NCBI RefSeq assembly: GCF_041320595.1
Contig: NZ_CP166625.1
Coordinates: 2,664,001 to 2,728,000, forward strand
Length of the DNA stretch: 64,000 nucleotides
Direction of reading: 5' to 3'
DNA from: Pleomorphomonas sp. PLEO
GTDB taxonomy: Bacteria; Pseudomonadota; Alphaproteobacteria; Rhizobiales; Pleomorphomonadaceae
Positions 44,696-53,393 of this stretch are shown here, in pieces. The notes beneath the pieces were generated by a model that had not been told where the DNA came from, searched no databases, and was given only the letters and a program-made list of their open reading frames with translations. The position numbers and the translations under genes were made by a program. How positions within the stretch are numbered: the stretch's first letter is position 1; every line of letters starts with the position of its first letter.

Positions 44696-45319
44696 ATGTT
44701 GGTTGCTGTTCATCCGAGTCGGCGGATGGTTCCTGCCGCGGCGCTTTCTATCGCGTTTGCCCTCGCTGGCTGTTCGGCGCTCGGCCTTGGGGCCACGCCC
44801 AAGCCGGACGCCATCTTTGATCTCAGTGTGCCGACGGCTTTCGAAGGTGTCGTCAAGCGCTCTTCGTCACAGCTGCTCGTGCCGCTACCGAACGCCAGCG
44901 ATGCGCTATCGACAGGGCGGATAGCAGTGCGCGCCGCCGGCGGCTCGATATCCTACATGCCGGGCGTTTCCTGGTCCGACCAGTTGCCGCCGTTGATGCA
45001 GACGGTCATGGTGCGGGCCTTCGAGAATTCTGGCCGGGTGCGCGCGGTCGGCAAGCCGGGCGAGAGCCTTGCCATCGACGATCAGGTGATCGTCGATATC
45101 CGAGCGTTCGAGCTGGATGTCACCGGCTCGCCCGCCGCACACGTCACGCTCGGCGTCAAGCTGCTCGACGAACGTACTGGCAAGGTGCGGGCCACCCGCG
45201 TGGTCGATGTCAGCCGCCCCTCGGCGTCCGACAGGCCGAAGGATGCCATCTCGGCGATCAATCAGGCGGCTTCAGCGGCTGTAGCCGAAGTGGTGACCTG
45301 GACGGCGTCCGCGCTATAG
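44696..45319 (+). CDS. ABC-type transport auxiliary lipoprotein (PqiC/LptE-like family)
   Basis: 207 aa. It has a signal peptide with lipobox LAGC (IAFALAGCSALGL), so it is a lipoprotein, probably at the outer membrane. The body matches the ABC-transport auxiliary family: DLSVPTAFEGV, GRIAVRAAGGSISYMPGVSWSDQLPPLMQTVMVRAFENSGR, IDDQVIVDIRAFELDV and AINQAASAAVAEVVTW. GGAGG directly precedes the ATG. It closes the mla operon and likely anchors the MCE bridge to the outer membrane, as PqiC does for PqiB. Confidence 0.85.
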   Translation: MLVAVHPSRRMVPAAALSIAFALAGCSALGLGATPKPDAIFDLSVPTAFEGVVKRSSSQLLVPLPNASDALSTGRIAVRAAGGSISYMPGVSWSDQLPPLMQTVMVRAFENSGRVRAVGKPGESLAIDDQVIVDIRAFELDVTGSPAAHVTLGVKLLDERTGKVRATRVVDVSRPSASDRPKDAISAINQAASAAVAEVVTWTASAL

Positions 45320-45434
45320 GCGATGGGGGGAGGGAGCCTGCTCGGCAGCTAAGATGGCCTGTTTAGCCTTCGCCATTGTCGTACGATGATGATGAAGGCT
45401 GTAAATCTGAGGCCGTCTGCTTATTCGAGGTGGT

Positions 45435-47282
45435 TCACGACGGCTCTAGCGTTGTTCCACCGTGTTGCAGGGCCCAGTAGCCGCCCTTGAGCGCCATCAA
45501 TGCGTCGTGGGTGCCCGCTTCGCGGACGTTACCTGCCTCCATATAGACGATCAGGTCCGCGTCGCGGATGGTCGAGAGCCGGTGGGCGATGACAAAGCTC
45601 GTTCGGCCGCGGCGCAGCTCGGACATGGCTTTTTGGATCAGCATCTCCGTGCGGGTGTCGACCGAGCTCGTCGCTTCGTCGAGAATGAGGATGGGCGTGT
45701 CCAGAAGGAAGGCGCGGGCAATGGTCATCAGCTGGCGCTGACCCTGTGACAGCGCCGCTCCGGCATTCTCCAGCACCGTGTCGTACCCCAAGGGCAGGGT
45801 GCGGACAAAATCATCGACGTGGCAGCGTTGCGCGGCAGCGATCACGTCTTGGCGGGGGCTCTCGGGGCGGCCATAGGCAATGTTGTCGTGGATCGTGCCG
45901 GTGAAAAGCCAAGCGTCCTGCAGCACCATGGCGATCACGCCACGCAATTCCGAGCGCGTGAGATCCCGGATGTCGATGCCGTCGAGACGGATCGCGCCAT
46001 GGTCGATTTCGTAAAACCGCATCAAGAGATTGACCAGCGTGGTCTTTCCAGCTCCGGTCGGGCCGACGATGGCAATCATCTGGCCAGGCTGCGCTTCAAG
46101 GCTCACATCCTCGAACAAGGGTTGATCGGGCTGATAGCGGAAGCGGACATGCTCGAAGGCGACGTGGCCGGAAACCGGCTGTTCCAGCCGCCCTTCGCCG
46201 GCTTTCTCCGACGACATTTCCGGCGCGTCGAGCAGCTCGAATACCCGCTCGGCCGACGCCAGCGCCGACTGGACCTGTGCCACCATGCTCCCCAACTGCG
46301 AGACCGGCTGGCCGATTTGCCGGATATACTGGATGAAGGCCTGCAATTCGCCCAGCGACAGCCCGCCGGCCAGCACGCGGAAGGCGCCCGCGACGACCAC
46401 CGCGACATAGGCGAGGTTGGTCACCACCATGGTTGCGGGCTGAATCAGGCTGGCCAGGACCTGCGCGGTCCGGCTGGCCTTGGTCAGCGCTTCGTTCTGA
46501 TCGGAAAAGCGCGCCTCGATCCGGCCGCGCGCGCCGAACACGCGGATCAGGGTCTGGCCGGTGAAGCTTTCCTCCACCGTTGCGTTCAAATTTCCCGTTT
46601 CGCGCCATTGGGCGGTGAACTGCGGCCCGGAGGCGCGCGTGAGAAGCCGCGTCAGGGCCAGGGAGACAGCAATGGCCGTGACTGCGACGATCGCCAGCGG
46701 CAGGGAGAGGACGACCATCATCGAGAGAACGCCGACGACCGTCAGCAGCATCATGAGGACCTGGCTGGCGATCTGCTGCAGATTCTGGATCACATTGTCG
46801 ATGTCGTTGGTGAACCGCGACAACACCTCGCCACGCGGCCGCGCGTCGAACCAGCTGAGCGGCACACGCGACAGCTTGGCCTGAGACCGGCCGCGTAAAT
46901 CACTGCCGAGCTTCTGCACCACCTCGTTGATCAGCCGGGCCTGCGCCAGATTGAGCAAGGAGGCGACCAGATAGATCAGCGCGACGATCATCAGTTGTCG
47001 GACGAGCGCGGCGTTGCTGAAGCCGTCGCTGACCAGAAGATCCGTGGCCTTGCCGAGCTGCCATGGCCCGACCGTGCTGGCTGTCACGCTGCCGATGGTC
47101 AGGAGCACGGTACCGATGAGGACGCGTCGACTGTTGCCGAGAGCACGCCAGAGGGCCAGCGCCGCGTTGCGGGTGTCTTTGGGCTTGCCTCCGCCAAGCG
47201 CCGCGCCAGGCCCCCTATGCCCGCGCATTCCGGGGATCGGCTGTGAGGCGACAGCCGGGCGAGAGTCATCCATCTTGGTCAT
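45435..47282 (-). CDS. ABC exporter half-transporter, catalytically canonical subunit
   Basis: 615 aa with an N-terminal six-helix exporter domain and C-terminal ATPase. Walker A VGPTGAGKTTLVNL, signature ALSQGQRQLMTIARAF (LSQGQ instead of LSGGQ), Walker B ILILDEATSSVD with the catalytic Glu, and switch VIAHRLSTIRDAD. It overlaps the partner gene upstream by 4 bases, and together they form a heterodimer of the YheH/TM288-type. LSQGQ is usual for this subunit. Substrates of such exporters are drugs or lipids. Confidence 0.9.
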   Translation of the reverse strand: MTKMDDSRPAVASQPIPGMRGHRGPGAALGGGKPKDTRNAALALWRALGNSRRVLIGTVLLTIGSVTASTVGPWQLGKATDLLVSDGFSNAALVRQLMIVALIYLVASLLNLAQARLINEVVQKLGSDLRGRSQAKLSRVPLSWFDARPRGEVLSRFTNDIDNVIQNLQQIASQVLMMLLTVVGVLSMMVVLSLPLAIVAVTAIAVSLALTRLLTRASGPQFTAQWRETGNLNATVEESFTGQTLIRVFGARGRIEARFSDQNEALTKASRTAQVLASLIQPATMVVTNLAYVAVVVAGAFRVLAGGLSLGELQAFIQYIRQIGQPVSQLGSMVAQVQSALASAERVFELLDAPEMSSEKAGEGRLEQPVSGHVAFEHVRFRYQPDQPLFEDVSLEAQPGQMIAIVGPTGAGKTTLVNLLMRFYEIDHGAIRLDGIDIRDLTRSELRGVIAMVLQDAWLFTGTIHDNIAYGRPESPRQDVIAAAQRCHVDDFVRTLPLGYDTVLENAGAALSQGQRQLMTIARAFLLDTPILILDEATSSVDTRTEMLIQKAMSELRRGRTSFVIAHRLSTIRDADLIVYMEAGNVREAGTHDALMALKGGYWALQHGGTTLEPS

Positions 47283-49063
47283 GCGGCATCCTCTGCCACG
47301 GCCCGCTGTGACCGCACGATATCGGCATAAACAGCGCAGTCCTCGATCAGCGCCGCATGCGGCCCGAAGCCGACGGTCTTGCCGCGATCGAGCACGAGGA
47401 TGCGGTCGGCGTCCTGGATCGATGCGACACGCTGGCTGACGATGACTGTCACCGCGTGAGCGGTGGCGCGCCGAAGTTCCGCCCGCAACCGCGCATCGGT
47501 GGCCTGATCGAGCGCCGAGAAGCTGTCATCGAACAGGTAGAGATCGGCGTCGCAGACCAGCGCTCTGGCGATGGCGAGCCGCTGTCGCTGTCCGCCGGAA
47601 AAATTGGTCCCGCCCTGGGCGACGGGCGCCGCCAGTTTGCCGGGCAGCGCGCGGATGAAATCGGCGGCCTGCGCGATCTCAAGGGCCTGCCAGAGCTTCG
47701 CTTCATCGGCCAGGGGATTGCCGAGCCGCAAGCTGTCGGCGACGGTGCCCGAGAAGAGATAGGTTTTTTGCGGAACGTAGCCGATCCGTCCGTTCAGCGC
47801 CTCGGGCGCGATCGCCCGCAGATCGACACCGCCGAGCAAAACGCGTCCGGTGTTCGGATCGTCCAGCCGCGCGATCAGATTGACGATGGTCGACTTGCCT
47901 GAACCGGTGGCTCCGATGATGCCGAGGGTCTCACCGGGGGCAACCTCGAAGTCGATGTTTTCGAGCACCATGGCTTCCGCGTGTGGGTAACCAAAGCTGA
48001 CCGCCTCGAAGCGCAAGGGCAGCCCGGTGCCTTTTTCTGCCAGAGCTTTCGGATGAGCCGGCGGACCCACCATGGCCGGGCTCCGCAGGAGGTCGCTGAT
48101 GCGCCGTGCACTGACCAGGGCCCGCGGCAGCAGCACCACCAGCATGCCCATCATCATCACGGAGATCAGGATCAGCGAGACATAGGACAGGAAGGAGATC
48201 AGCGCGCCGATCTGTAGATCGCCGCTGATGATCCGGCTCGAACCCGCCCATATCAGGGCGACGGAGGCAAGCTGCATCACGGCGGTCAGCGTGGGGCTGA
48301 TCGCCGTCATCAGCCGCCCGGCTCGGAGCGCGGTGTCGGTCAGGTCCGTGTTGGCCGCCCCAAACCGCCGGCTCTCGCTGCCTTCTTGCAAAAACGCGCG
48401 AATGACCCGAATGCCCTCGATCTGCTCGCGCAGGATCGTATTGACCCCATCGAGCTGCTTCTGCATGCGCTGGAACAGCGGTGTGGCGCGAAACGTCAGA
48501 AAGCCGATGATCAGCGCCAGGATCGGCACCACGATCAGCAACAGCCTCGACAACTGCGCATCTTGGCGCAGCGCCATGATGGCACCGCCAATCCCCATGA
48601 TCGGCGCGATGACGATCATGGTCAGCGTCATGGTCAGCATGGTCTGTACTTGCAGCACGTCATTGGTGCAGCGGGTGATGAGGGAGCCGACACTGAAGCT
48701 CTGGACCTGTGCCAGGGCGAGGTTGTGGACCTTGGCAAAGACGTCGGCCCGCAGGGTCTGGCCAACCCGGAAGGCGATCCGCGCGCCGAGGGTGACGGCA
48801 GCGACGCTGAGCACGAGTTGCACCAGCGAGGCGGCCATCATCAATCCGCCATAGCTCAGGATCGCGCCGGTGGACTTGGCGACAATGCCTTTGTCGATGA
48901 TATCGGCGCTAAACCCCGGCAGCAGCAGGGCCGCCGAAACCTGCCCCAATTGGCACGCCAGCAGGCCAAGGAGGGCCCAGCCATGCAAGCGAAGCCGGGC
49001 GATCCAACCTGTCGCGGGCGCGGCCGGGGCGGCGTGGACGATCGAGGATTGGGTTGCGGTCAT
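47279..49063 (-). CDS. ABC exporter half-transporter, degenerate-site subunit
   Basis: 594 aa. Six-helix exporter domain, then an ATPase with Walker A IGATGSGKSTIVNL and a canonical signature NFSGGQRQRLAIARAL. Walker B reads LYLFDDSFSALD, with Asp where the catalytic Glu should be, and the switch region reads VIVSQRVASIQDAD, with Gln in place of His. This is the degenerate subunit typical of asymmetric bacterial exporters (YheI/TM287, BmrC). It pairs with the downstream half-transporter, which contributes the competent site. First gene of the two-gene operon. Confidence 0.9.
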   Translation of the reverse strand: MTATQSSIVHAAPAAPATGWIARLRLHGWALLGLLACQLGQVSAALLLPGFSADIIDKGIVAKSTGAILSYGGLMMAASLVQLVLSVAAVTLGARIAFRVGQTLRADVFAKVHNLALAQVQSFSVGSLITRCTNDVLQVQTMLTMTLTMIVIAPIMGIGGAIMALRQDAQLSRLLLIVVPILALIIGFLTFRATPLFQRMQKQLDGVNTILREQIEGIRVIRAFLQEGSESRRFGAANTDLTDTALRAGRLMTAISPTLTAVMQLASVALIWAGSSRIISGDLQIGALISFLSYVSLILISVMMMGMLVVLLPRALVSARRISDLLRSPAMVGPPAHPKALAEKGTGLPLRFEAVSFGYPHAEAMVLENIDFEVAPGETLGIIGATGSGKSTIVNLIARLDDPNTGRVLLGGVDLRAIAPEALNGRIGYVPQKTYLFSGTVADSLRLGNPLADEAKLWQALEIAQAADFIRALPGKLAAPVAQGGTNFSGGQRQRLAIARALVCDADLYLFDDSFSALDQATDARLRAELRRATAHAVTVIVSQRVASIQDADRILVLDRGKTVGFGPHAALIEDCAVYADIVRSQRAVAEDAA

Positions 49064-49124
49064 CGTTCGCCTTTTTGCTCAGTGCCCGACCGGAGACTCT
49101 GCCTGGGCGGGTATCTGGCTTCGA

Positions 49125-49215
49125 TTTCTGCGCTTGCCGTGCTCACGAACTGCTTTTGAAAATGCACTTTTGCTGGAGTTGCTCGAAGTTCGCTCCGCTC
49201 CGGTTCTCGTGCCTC
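49125..49215. repeat. dispersed palindromic intergenic element, second copy
   Basis: TTTCTGCGCTTGCCGTGCTC near 49127 and GCTCCGCTCCGGTTCTCG near 49190 correspond to the two arms of the element at 10914-11063 (TTTCTGCGCTTCCGGTGCTC, GCTGCGCTTCGGTTCTCG). The core between the arms differs. It lies in the 364-base gap between the ABC exporter and nrsF, which otherwise holds only the decayed GPR tail. Confidence 0.5.
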
Positions 49216-49333
49216 TCGACAGTTCCCATCCAGGACATCGGTTCGCGCCAATTTTCCCCATGTTAGGTTACCATCAGCGCTTGGAAAGTGCCGCTGAATT
49301 CGACGGTTGCCGCTCAAAGCTGAGTGTTGTCCG

Positions 49334-49424
49334 TCAGGCTCGGCCGAGCTTGCCGCTGGCGTGGGCCAGAAGCGCGTAGACCTTGCCGGTATCGGAGTGC
49401 AGGGCGCTCTTGGCGAGGATAGGG
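49334..49424 (-). pseudogene. relic copy of the 3' end of the growth-pole-ring gene
   Basis: Bases 49335-49396 match 53578-53639, the last codons of the giant GPR gene, with about 5 differences in 62; similarity fades after that. In the same reading sense it encodes SDTGKVYALLAHASGKLG, compared with SDTGKVYTLLAHASGKLG in the intact gene. The original stop TGA has become CGA and a new stop follows two codons later. No start codon precedes it, so it is a non-functional fragment left by duplication or rearrangement. Confidence 0.7.
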
Positions 49425-49427
49425 CAA

Positions 49428-50063
49428 TTACCAGCGAAGGACGCGTCGGCCCAGGAGAAAGCCGGCGGCGGTTACCACCAGTATGCCGAGCGCGTACCAG
49501 GTTGCCAGAAAGAGCGGGCTGTCGTCCGGGCAGTGCCAGGCATAGATGGCGGCTGCGATGCCGCTGGCGGCAAGGCCTGCCACTGCGCCGGCTTTGCCGG
49601 GGCTTTCCGGGGCTCCCTGACGGACGGAATAGAGGATGGCGGCGAGCGGGGCGATTGACAGCATGGGGACGAAGACGAGGCAGAAGCTCGAAAAATGTCC
49701 CTCAAGGCTGGTTCCCCAAGCCGCCCGCGGCACGACGAACAGTTCGGCCGCGATGCCAATGAGCAGGGCTGTGAGCGGCAGGAGAAGCGCCAGTGCCGCC
49801 GCGCGCAACGACACGCCCGGCTTGCCGATCAGGAAGGCGAGGCGTGTGGAGGTGATCGCCAAGAGCAGGGTGAGGCCGAGCTTGAACATGACGCGCGGCG
49901 TCTCGATCGCTTCGACCATGTTCTTGCGGATGCCGAGGGTGGAGAGCAACAGCAAGGCCGAGATCACCACTCCGATCACCAGCGCGATCAGGAAAACGTG
50001 GCCAAAGCGAACGCTCGTGCGCGCATCCTTTGCCAAGAGGTTGATCAGGTCATCCGTTTGCAC
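49428..50063 (-). CDS. nrsF: NrsF-type anti-sigma factor (DUF1109)
   Basis: 211 aa integral membrane protein with about six helices. N-terminal cytoplasmic MQTDDLINLLAKDART is the DUF1109 start. Cys128 (FSSFCLVF) and Cys178 (AWHCPDD) are 50 residues apart, the same spacing as the two cysteines (131 and 181) reported as needed for metal sensing in Caulobacter NrsF. It should hold SigF inactive until metals such as copper, chromium or cadmium disturb these cysteines. It overlaps the sigF end by 14 bases and is the last gene of the buf operon. Confidence 0.88.
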   Translation of the reverse strand: MQTDDLINLLAKDARTSVRFGHVFLIALVIGVVISALLLLSTLGIRKNMVEAIETPRVMFKLGLTLLLAITSTRLAFLIGKPGVSLRAAALALLLPLTALLIGIAAELFVVPRAAWGTSLEGHFSSFCLVFVPMLSIAPLAAILYSVRQGAPESPGKAGAVAGLAASGIAAAIYAWHCPDDSPLFLATWYALGILVVTAAGFLLGRRVLRW

Positions 50064-50616
50064 GTCTGTCGCTCCGATAGAGGGCCGCCAATCCTTTGAG
50101 CGCCCTGTGTAGCGCCACCCGTACGGCGCCTTCCGTCATTTGCAGCCGCTCGGCCGTTTCGCGGATACCGGCACCACCGAGCGAGATGGAGCGCACGATG
50201 TCGCGCTGTGGATCGCGCAAGCCTTCCAGCAGGCGGTCGACATCGACGCGGTCGGCGCCCTCGTCGTGAGGGACGGCTTCCAGCGTCTCCATGACATCCT
50301 CGATCGGGACGCTGACGTGGCGGCCTCGCCGACGCAGGCTGTCGACCAGCTTGTTGCGCACGATGGACGACAGCCATGGGCCGACCGGCCGGGAGGTGTC
50401 CCAGGTGCCGCGCTTCAAGTGAACCGCCAGCAAAACTTCCTGTACCACGTCCTCCGCTTCGCTCGGTGAAGCTCCGAACTGGTCGCAGCGCCGGCGGGCG
50501 ATCGATCTGAGATAGGGCGTTATGGCCTTCAGAAAGCGTTGATAGGCTAGCGTGTCGCCGGCCATCGCCGCGCACATCCAGGCCGCCCATTCGTCTTCCC
50601 GGGCCGAATGGCTCAT
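50050..50616 (-). CDS. sigF: ECF sigma factor, SigF type
   Basis: 188 aa. Sigma region 2 spans about residues 20-95 (SEAEDVVQEVLLAVHLKRGT, WLSSIVRNKLVDSLRR) and region 4 about 125-180 (LRDPQRDIVRSISLGGAGIRETAERLQMTEGAVRVALHRALKGL). This is the NrsF-linked SigF group. The ATG at 50616 (MSHSAREDEWAAW) is chosen; the frame open to 51072 runs antisense through DoxX sequence. It lies between doxX and nrsF on the buf strand, so it is probably made from its own target operon. Confidence 0.9.
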   Translation of the reverse strand: MSHSAREDEWAAWMCAAMAGDTLAYQRFLKAITPYLRSIARRRCDQFGASPSEAEDVVQEVLLAVHLKRGTWDTSRPVGPWLSSIVRNKLVDSLRRRGRHVSVPIEDVMETLEAVPHDEGADRVDVDRLLEGLRDPQRDIVRSISLGGAGIRETAERLQMTEGAVRVALHRALKGLAALYRSDRRANG

Positions 50617-50717
50617 CCGCCAGCACCCTCTCAGCGGGGATCCAGGTTCTGAACGCATTGGCGGGTAAACGGCAAGAGAACGCAAGCGCCACCTTTTCCT
50701 TGTCCAAACGACGTCCG

Positions 50718-51239
50718 TCACGCTCGAGCAGAGCCAAGGCCGGAGCCCCTGACGATCAGATAGTCGAGCGAGGCCCGACCAGGCCCATGGCGCATGATGG
50801 CAAGCGCCATCGCCGCCCAGGTGATGTGGATCGGCCAGCCATCGGGCACGGTCAGCTCGACGACGGCTGTCATCAGGAGCAGGCCGAGGCCGGCAAAACG
50901 CGTCGCAAGACCAAGGACAAGAAGCGTCGGGAAGACGATCTCGCCGCATCCGGAGAGGAAAGCCATCACCGCCGGCGCGGGGAAGGGGTAGGGGCCGCCC
51001 GGCAGGTGCAGCATGAATTCCTGGCTGAAAAGATCGATCGCCGTATCGTTGAGTTGCAGGAAGCCATCCCATTTCAAGATGCCCGACCGCCAGAAGGGAA
51101 CGGCGAGCGCCAGGCGAAGAGCTGCCTGGACAAAGTCCGGCGGGGCCACGGCGCGGACAAGGCTATCGGCCGTGGTAACGAGCCGCGCCAGTGAAGAAAG
51201 AACGCCCCGATGGGGCACGGACCTAGACATGCTCGACAT
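50718..51239 (-). CDS. DoxX family membrane protein of the bufferin operon
   Basis: 173 aa with four predicted helices. The DoxX marks are LRLALAVPFWRSGILKWDGF, YPFPAPAVMAFLSGCGEIVFPTLLVLGLATRFAG and IHITWAAMALAIMRHGPG. GGAGAG lies 7 bases before the ATG at 51239, which overlaps the bufC end by 17 bases. DoxX proteins accompany DUF692/DUF2063 loci very often; the role (redox or membrane partner of the peptide pathway) is not established. Confidence 0.88.
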   Translation of the reverse strand: MSSMSRSVPHRGVLSSLARLVTTADSLVRAVAPPDFVQAALRLALAVPFWRSGILKWDGFLQLNDTAIDLFSQEFMLHLPGGPYPFPAPAVMAFLSGCGEIVFPTLLVLGLATRFAGLGLLLMTAVVELTVPDGWPIHITWAAMALAIMRHGPGRASLDYLIVRGSGLGSARA

Positions 51240-52035
51240 GGCAGCTCTCCGTCTCGATGTGGGAGAAGGCGCCGGCGGCGATCATCTCGCCGATAGCACC
51301 GGAAAGGTCGAAGTCGGGTTCGGCCTCGAAGGCCGTCGCGACGGCCACCGCCAGGCATTGTCCGCCGAGTAGCGCGCGAAGAAAGATGGCGGTGCCCGGC
51401 GCCAGAAGGCGCACGGTCACCTCATCCTCGATCCGCGTTATCAGCCCGTCTTCCGGCCGGTCGTCGACGCGGCCAATCGGGTCAGCGCTCCGGTTCATGG
51501 CGAAGATGGTGACAGCCGGATGCGCTGATGAGATCAGCCGCGTGGCGGGATGCGGCTTGAAGGTCAGGGTGCCCAGATCTTCCGGCGGCACAGCCGAAAG
51601 GGCTTTGGCCATGAGGGCCGGTGCGTCGGCGGCGTGATAGCTGTCGAGCCATAAACGTTCGATGCGGGCCACGTCCGATAGCCATGGCATATCCGCGGCG
51701 TAGTCGTAGCGATCGATGAAGTCGGGGAAGCTTCGTCCATATTCGAACAGCAGCGGCGAGGTGGGCGGTGTCTCACGCACATGGAAACGGGCCATGGCGC
51801 GAAAGAAATCGGTGCCCGTGATGCGCTCCACTGCCGGGTAGACCGAGGCGAGCGCCGCGATCAAGCTGACCGTGACGTTGTTGCGGTAGACATTGTAGCG
51901 CTTGTCCGCCCGCTTGCCGCGCGGGCCTGTTACCAGCGCCGGTGTCGCGGCGTCGGGAGCGAGCAGGGCGGCCGAGAACTGACCGGCAAAATCCGTTGCT
52001 TGTGGCCTGAGCGGCAGGATGTCAGCCGAGTGCAT
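51223..52035 (-). CDS. bufC: DUF2063 protein, BufC-type partner of the MNIO enzyme
   Basis: 270 aa. The N-terminal DUF2063 domain reads [75 protein letters not shown] and [19 protein letters not shown]-terminal winged segment follows ([27 protein letters not shown]). In bufferin and related pathways this protein binds the precursor leader and forms a complex with the DUF692 enzyme. ATG at 52035 with GGGAG upstream overlaps the bufB end by 14 bases; a TTG start at 52068 is less likely. Confidence 0.9.
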   Translation of the reverse strand: MHSADILPLRPQATDFAGQFSAALLAPDAATPALVTGPRGKRADKRYNVYRNNVTVSLIAALASVYPAVERITGTDFFRAMARFHVRETPPTSPLLFEYGRSFPDFIDRYDYAADMPWLSDVARIERLWLDSYHAADAPALMAKALSAVPPEDLGTLTFKPHPATRLISSAHPAVTIFAMNRSADPIGRVDDRPEDGLITRIEDEVTVRLLAPGTAIFLRALLGGQCLAVAVATAFEAEPDFDLSGAIGEMIAAGAFSHIETESCHVEHV

Positions 52036-52948
52036 GGATTGGCTCCCTGGTCTTGGCGTTTCGATCAAGGATCGCTTGCGCCGCCAAAGCCTCTGCCCGC
52101 AGGACCGGCCATTGGGGAATCTGGCTGTCCCACTCGATCAGCGTGGGGATCGGCCCGCGGTGGGCAATCACATTCTCATAGAGCCGCCAGACGGCATCGG
52201 TGACCGGTCCATCATGGCTGTCGATCAGCAACGGTTCGCCTTCATCATCTTCCTGCTCGGCGTGACCGGCGAGGTGGATCTCGCCGACCTTCGAAAGCGG
52301 AAAGTCGGTGAGATAGTCCAGCGCCGAAAAGCCGTGGTTGGTGGCCGAGACGAAGACGTTGTTGACGTCGAGCAACAGACCGCAGCCGGTTCGACGGGAG
52401 ACCTCGCCGATGAACGCTGTCTCGCTCATCGAGGAGGCGGCAAACAGGACGTAGGTCGAGGGGTTCTCCAACAGGATCGGCCGTCCGATCGCGTTTTGCA
52501 TCTCATCGACATGGTCGCAGACATGGGACAGCGTCGCGGCCGTGTAGGGCAGGGGCAACAAGTCGTTCAGGTAAGTGTTCACATGGGTCGACCAAGCGAG
52601 ATGCTCGGACACCAGCGCCGGCTCGTAGCGATCGACCAGGCTTTTGAAACGGCTCAGGTGGTCTCTGTCGAGCGGCTGCGGGCCGCCGAGCGACATGCAG
52701 ACACCGTGCAGGGAGATCGGATAGTCGCGGCGCACGCGTTCGAGCGCCCGATGCGGCGGGCCGCCGGCGCCCATGTAGTTTTCGGCGTGAACCTCGAAGA
52801 AACCCTGCCGGTCGGCTTCGGCAAATATCGCCGCGAGGTGTTCCGGCTTGAAGCTGGTGCCGGTTTGGCCGGACATGGAGATCGTCGGAAAGCGGAGCGT
52901 CGTTTCCGTCTTCATGGGGATGTTGGATGTCACGTCGACTTTGGCCAT
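52022..52948 (-). CDS. bufB: DUF692 multinuclear non-heme iron oxidative enzyme (MNIO), BufB-type
   Basis: 308 aa TIM barrel. The metal-binding and catalytic segments of the family run in order: [95 protein letters not shown] and [14 protein letters not shown] enzymes use two or three iron ions and O2 to modify cysteines of precursor peptides; bufferin-type members make 5-thiooxazoles. It lies 77 bases after bufA, which encodes the predicted substrate, and overlaps bufC. Confidence 0.93.
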   Translation of the reverse strand: MAKVDVTSNIPMKTETTLRFPTISMSGQTGTSFKPEHLAAIFAEADRQGFFEVHAENYMGAGGPPHRALERVRRDYPISLHGVCMSLGGPQPLDRDHLSRFKSLVDRYEPALVSEHLAWSTHVNTYLNDLLPLPYTAATLSHVCDHVDEMQNAIGRPILLENPSTYVLFAASSMSETAFIGEVSRRTGCGLLLDVNNVFVSATNHGFSALDYLTDFPLSKVGEIHLAGHAEQEDDEGEPLLIDSHDGPVTDAVWRLYENVIAHRGPIPTLIEWDSQIPQWPVLRAEALAAQAILDRNAKTREPIHALG

Positions 52949-53026
52949 CGTCGCCTCCGCTTTCCGGGATCTTTTGCTGGAGCGGGTGGGTTCCGATCAG
53001 GCTCAACCAACCTGATCGGCCGATCA

Positions 53027-53341
53027 TCAGATGTCGCGATCCAGAGGCATCAGCGAACCATGGCGGCCGCCTGGAAGTTCCAGCGAGGCGCAGGTGCCGC
53101 CCTGGGTGAACTTCCATGAGTTGCCCTGGAAATCCTTGACTGAGGTTCCCTGGCAAGTCGTCCCCGGCCCGGCGGCGCAATCATTCTGGCCCTTGAGAGC
53201 CACGCCGTAACACTTCTCCTTGTGGGCGGCGATCGCGGCATTGGCCTCCGCCTTGGTCAGCGGCGCGGCGCTGGCAAAGGTTGCGAGGGCCGAAGTGATT
53301 GCGCCGGCGAGAAGGACGGTGGTGACGGAAGTCCTCAGCAT
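53027..53341 (-). CDS. bufA: bufferin precursor peptide (DUF2282, BufA1-type)
   Basis: 104 aa. A Sec signal peptide ([20 protein letters not shown] then TFASAA, cleavage near residue 25-26) is followed by a basic segment and a core with exactly four cysteines: Cys44 (EKCYGVA), Cys55 (NDCAAG), Cys63 (TTCQGTS) and Cys84 (GTCASLE). This spacing is that of DUF2282 proteins, the precursors modified by DUF692 enzymes. The product is expected to be an exported, copper-binding modified peptide. A CGGAG box is 8 bases before the ATG. It has a C-terminal tail (about residues 90-104) beyond the core. First gene of the six-gene operon. Confidence 0.9.
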   Translation of the reverse strand: MLRTSVTTVLLAGAITSALATFASAAPLTKAEANAAIAAHKEKCYGVALKGQNDCAAGPGTTCQGTSVKDFQGNSWKFTQGGTCASLELPGGRHGSLMPLDRDI

Positions 53342-53393
53342 TGATGTTCTCCGTGTTTCAAGACGCGCCCTTTTCTATTGGGCACGCAAGGTA

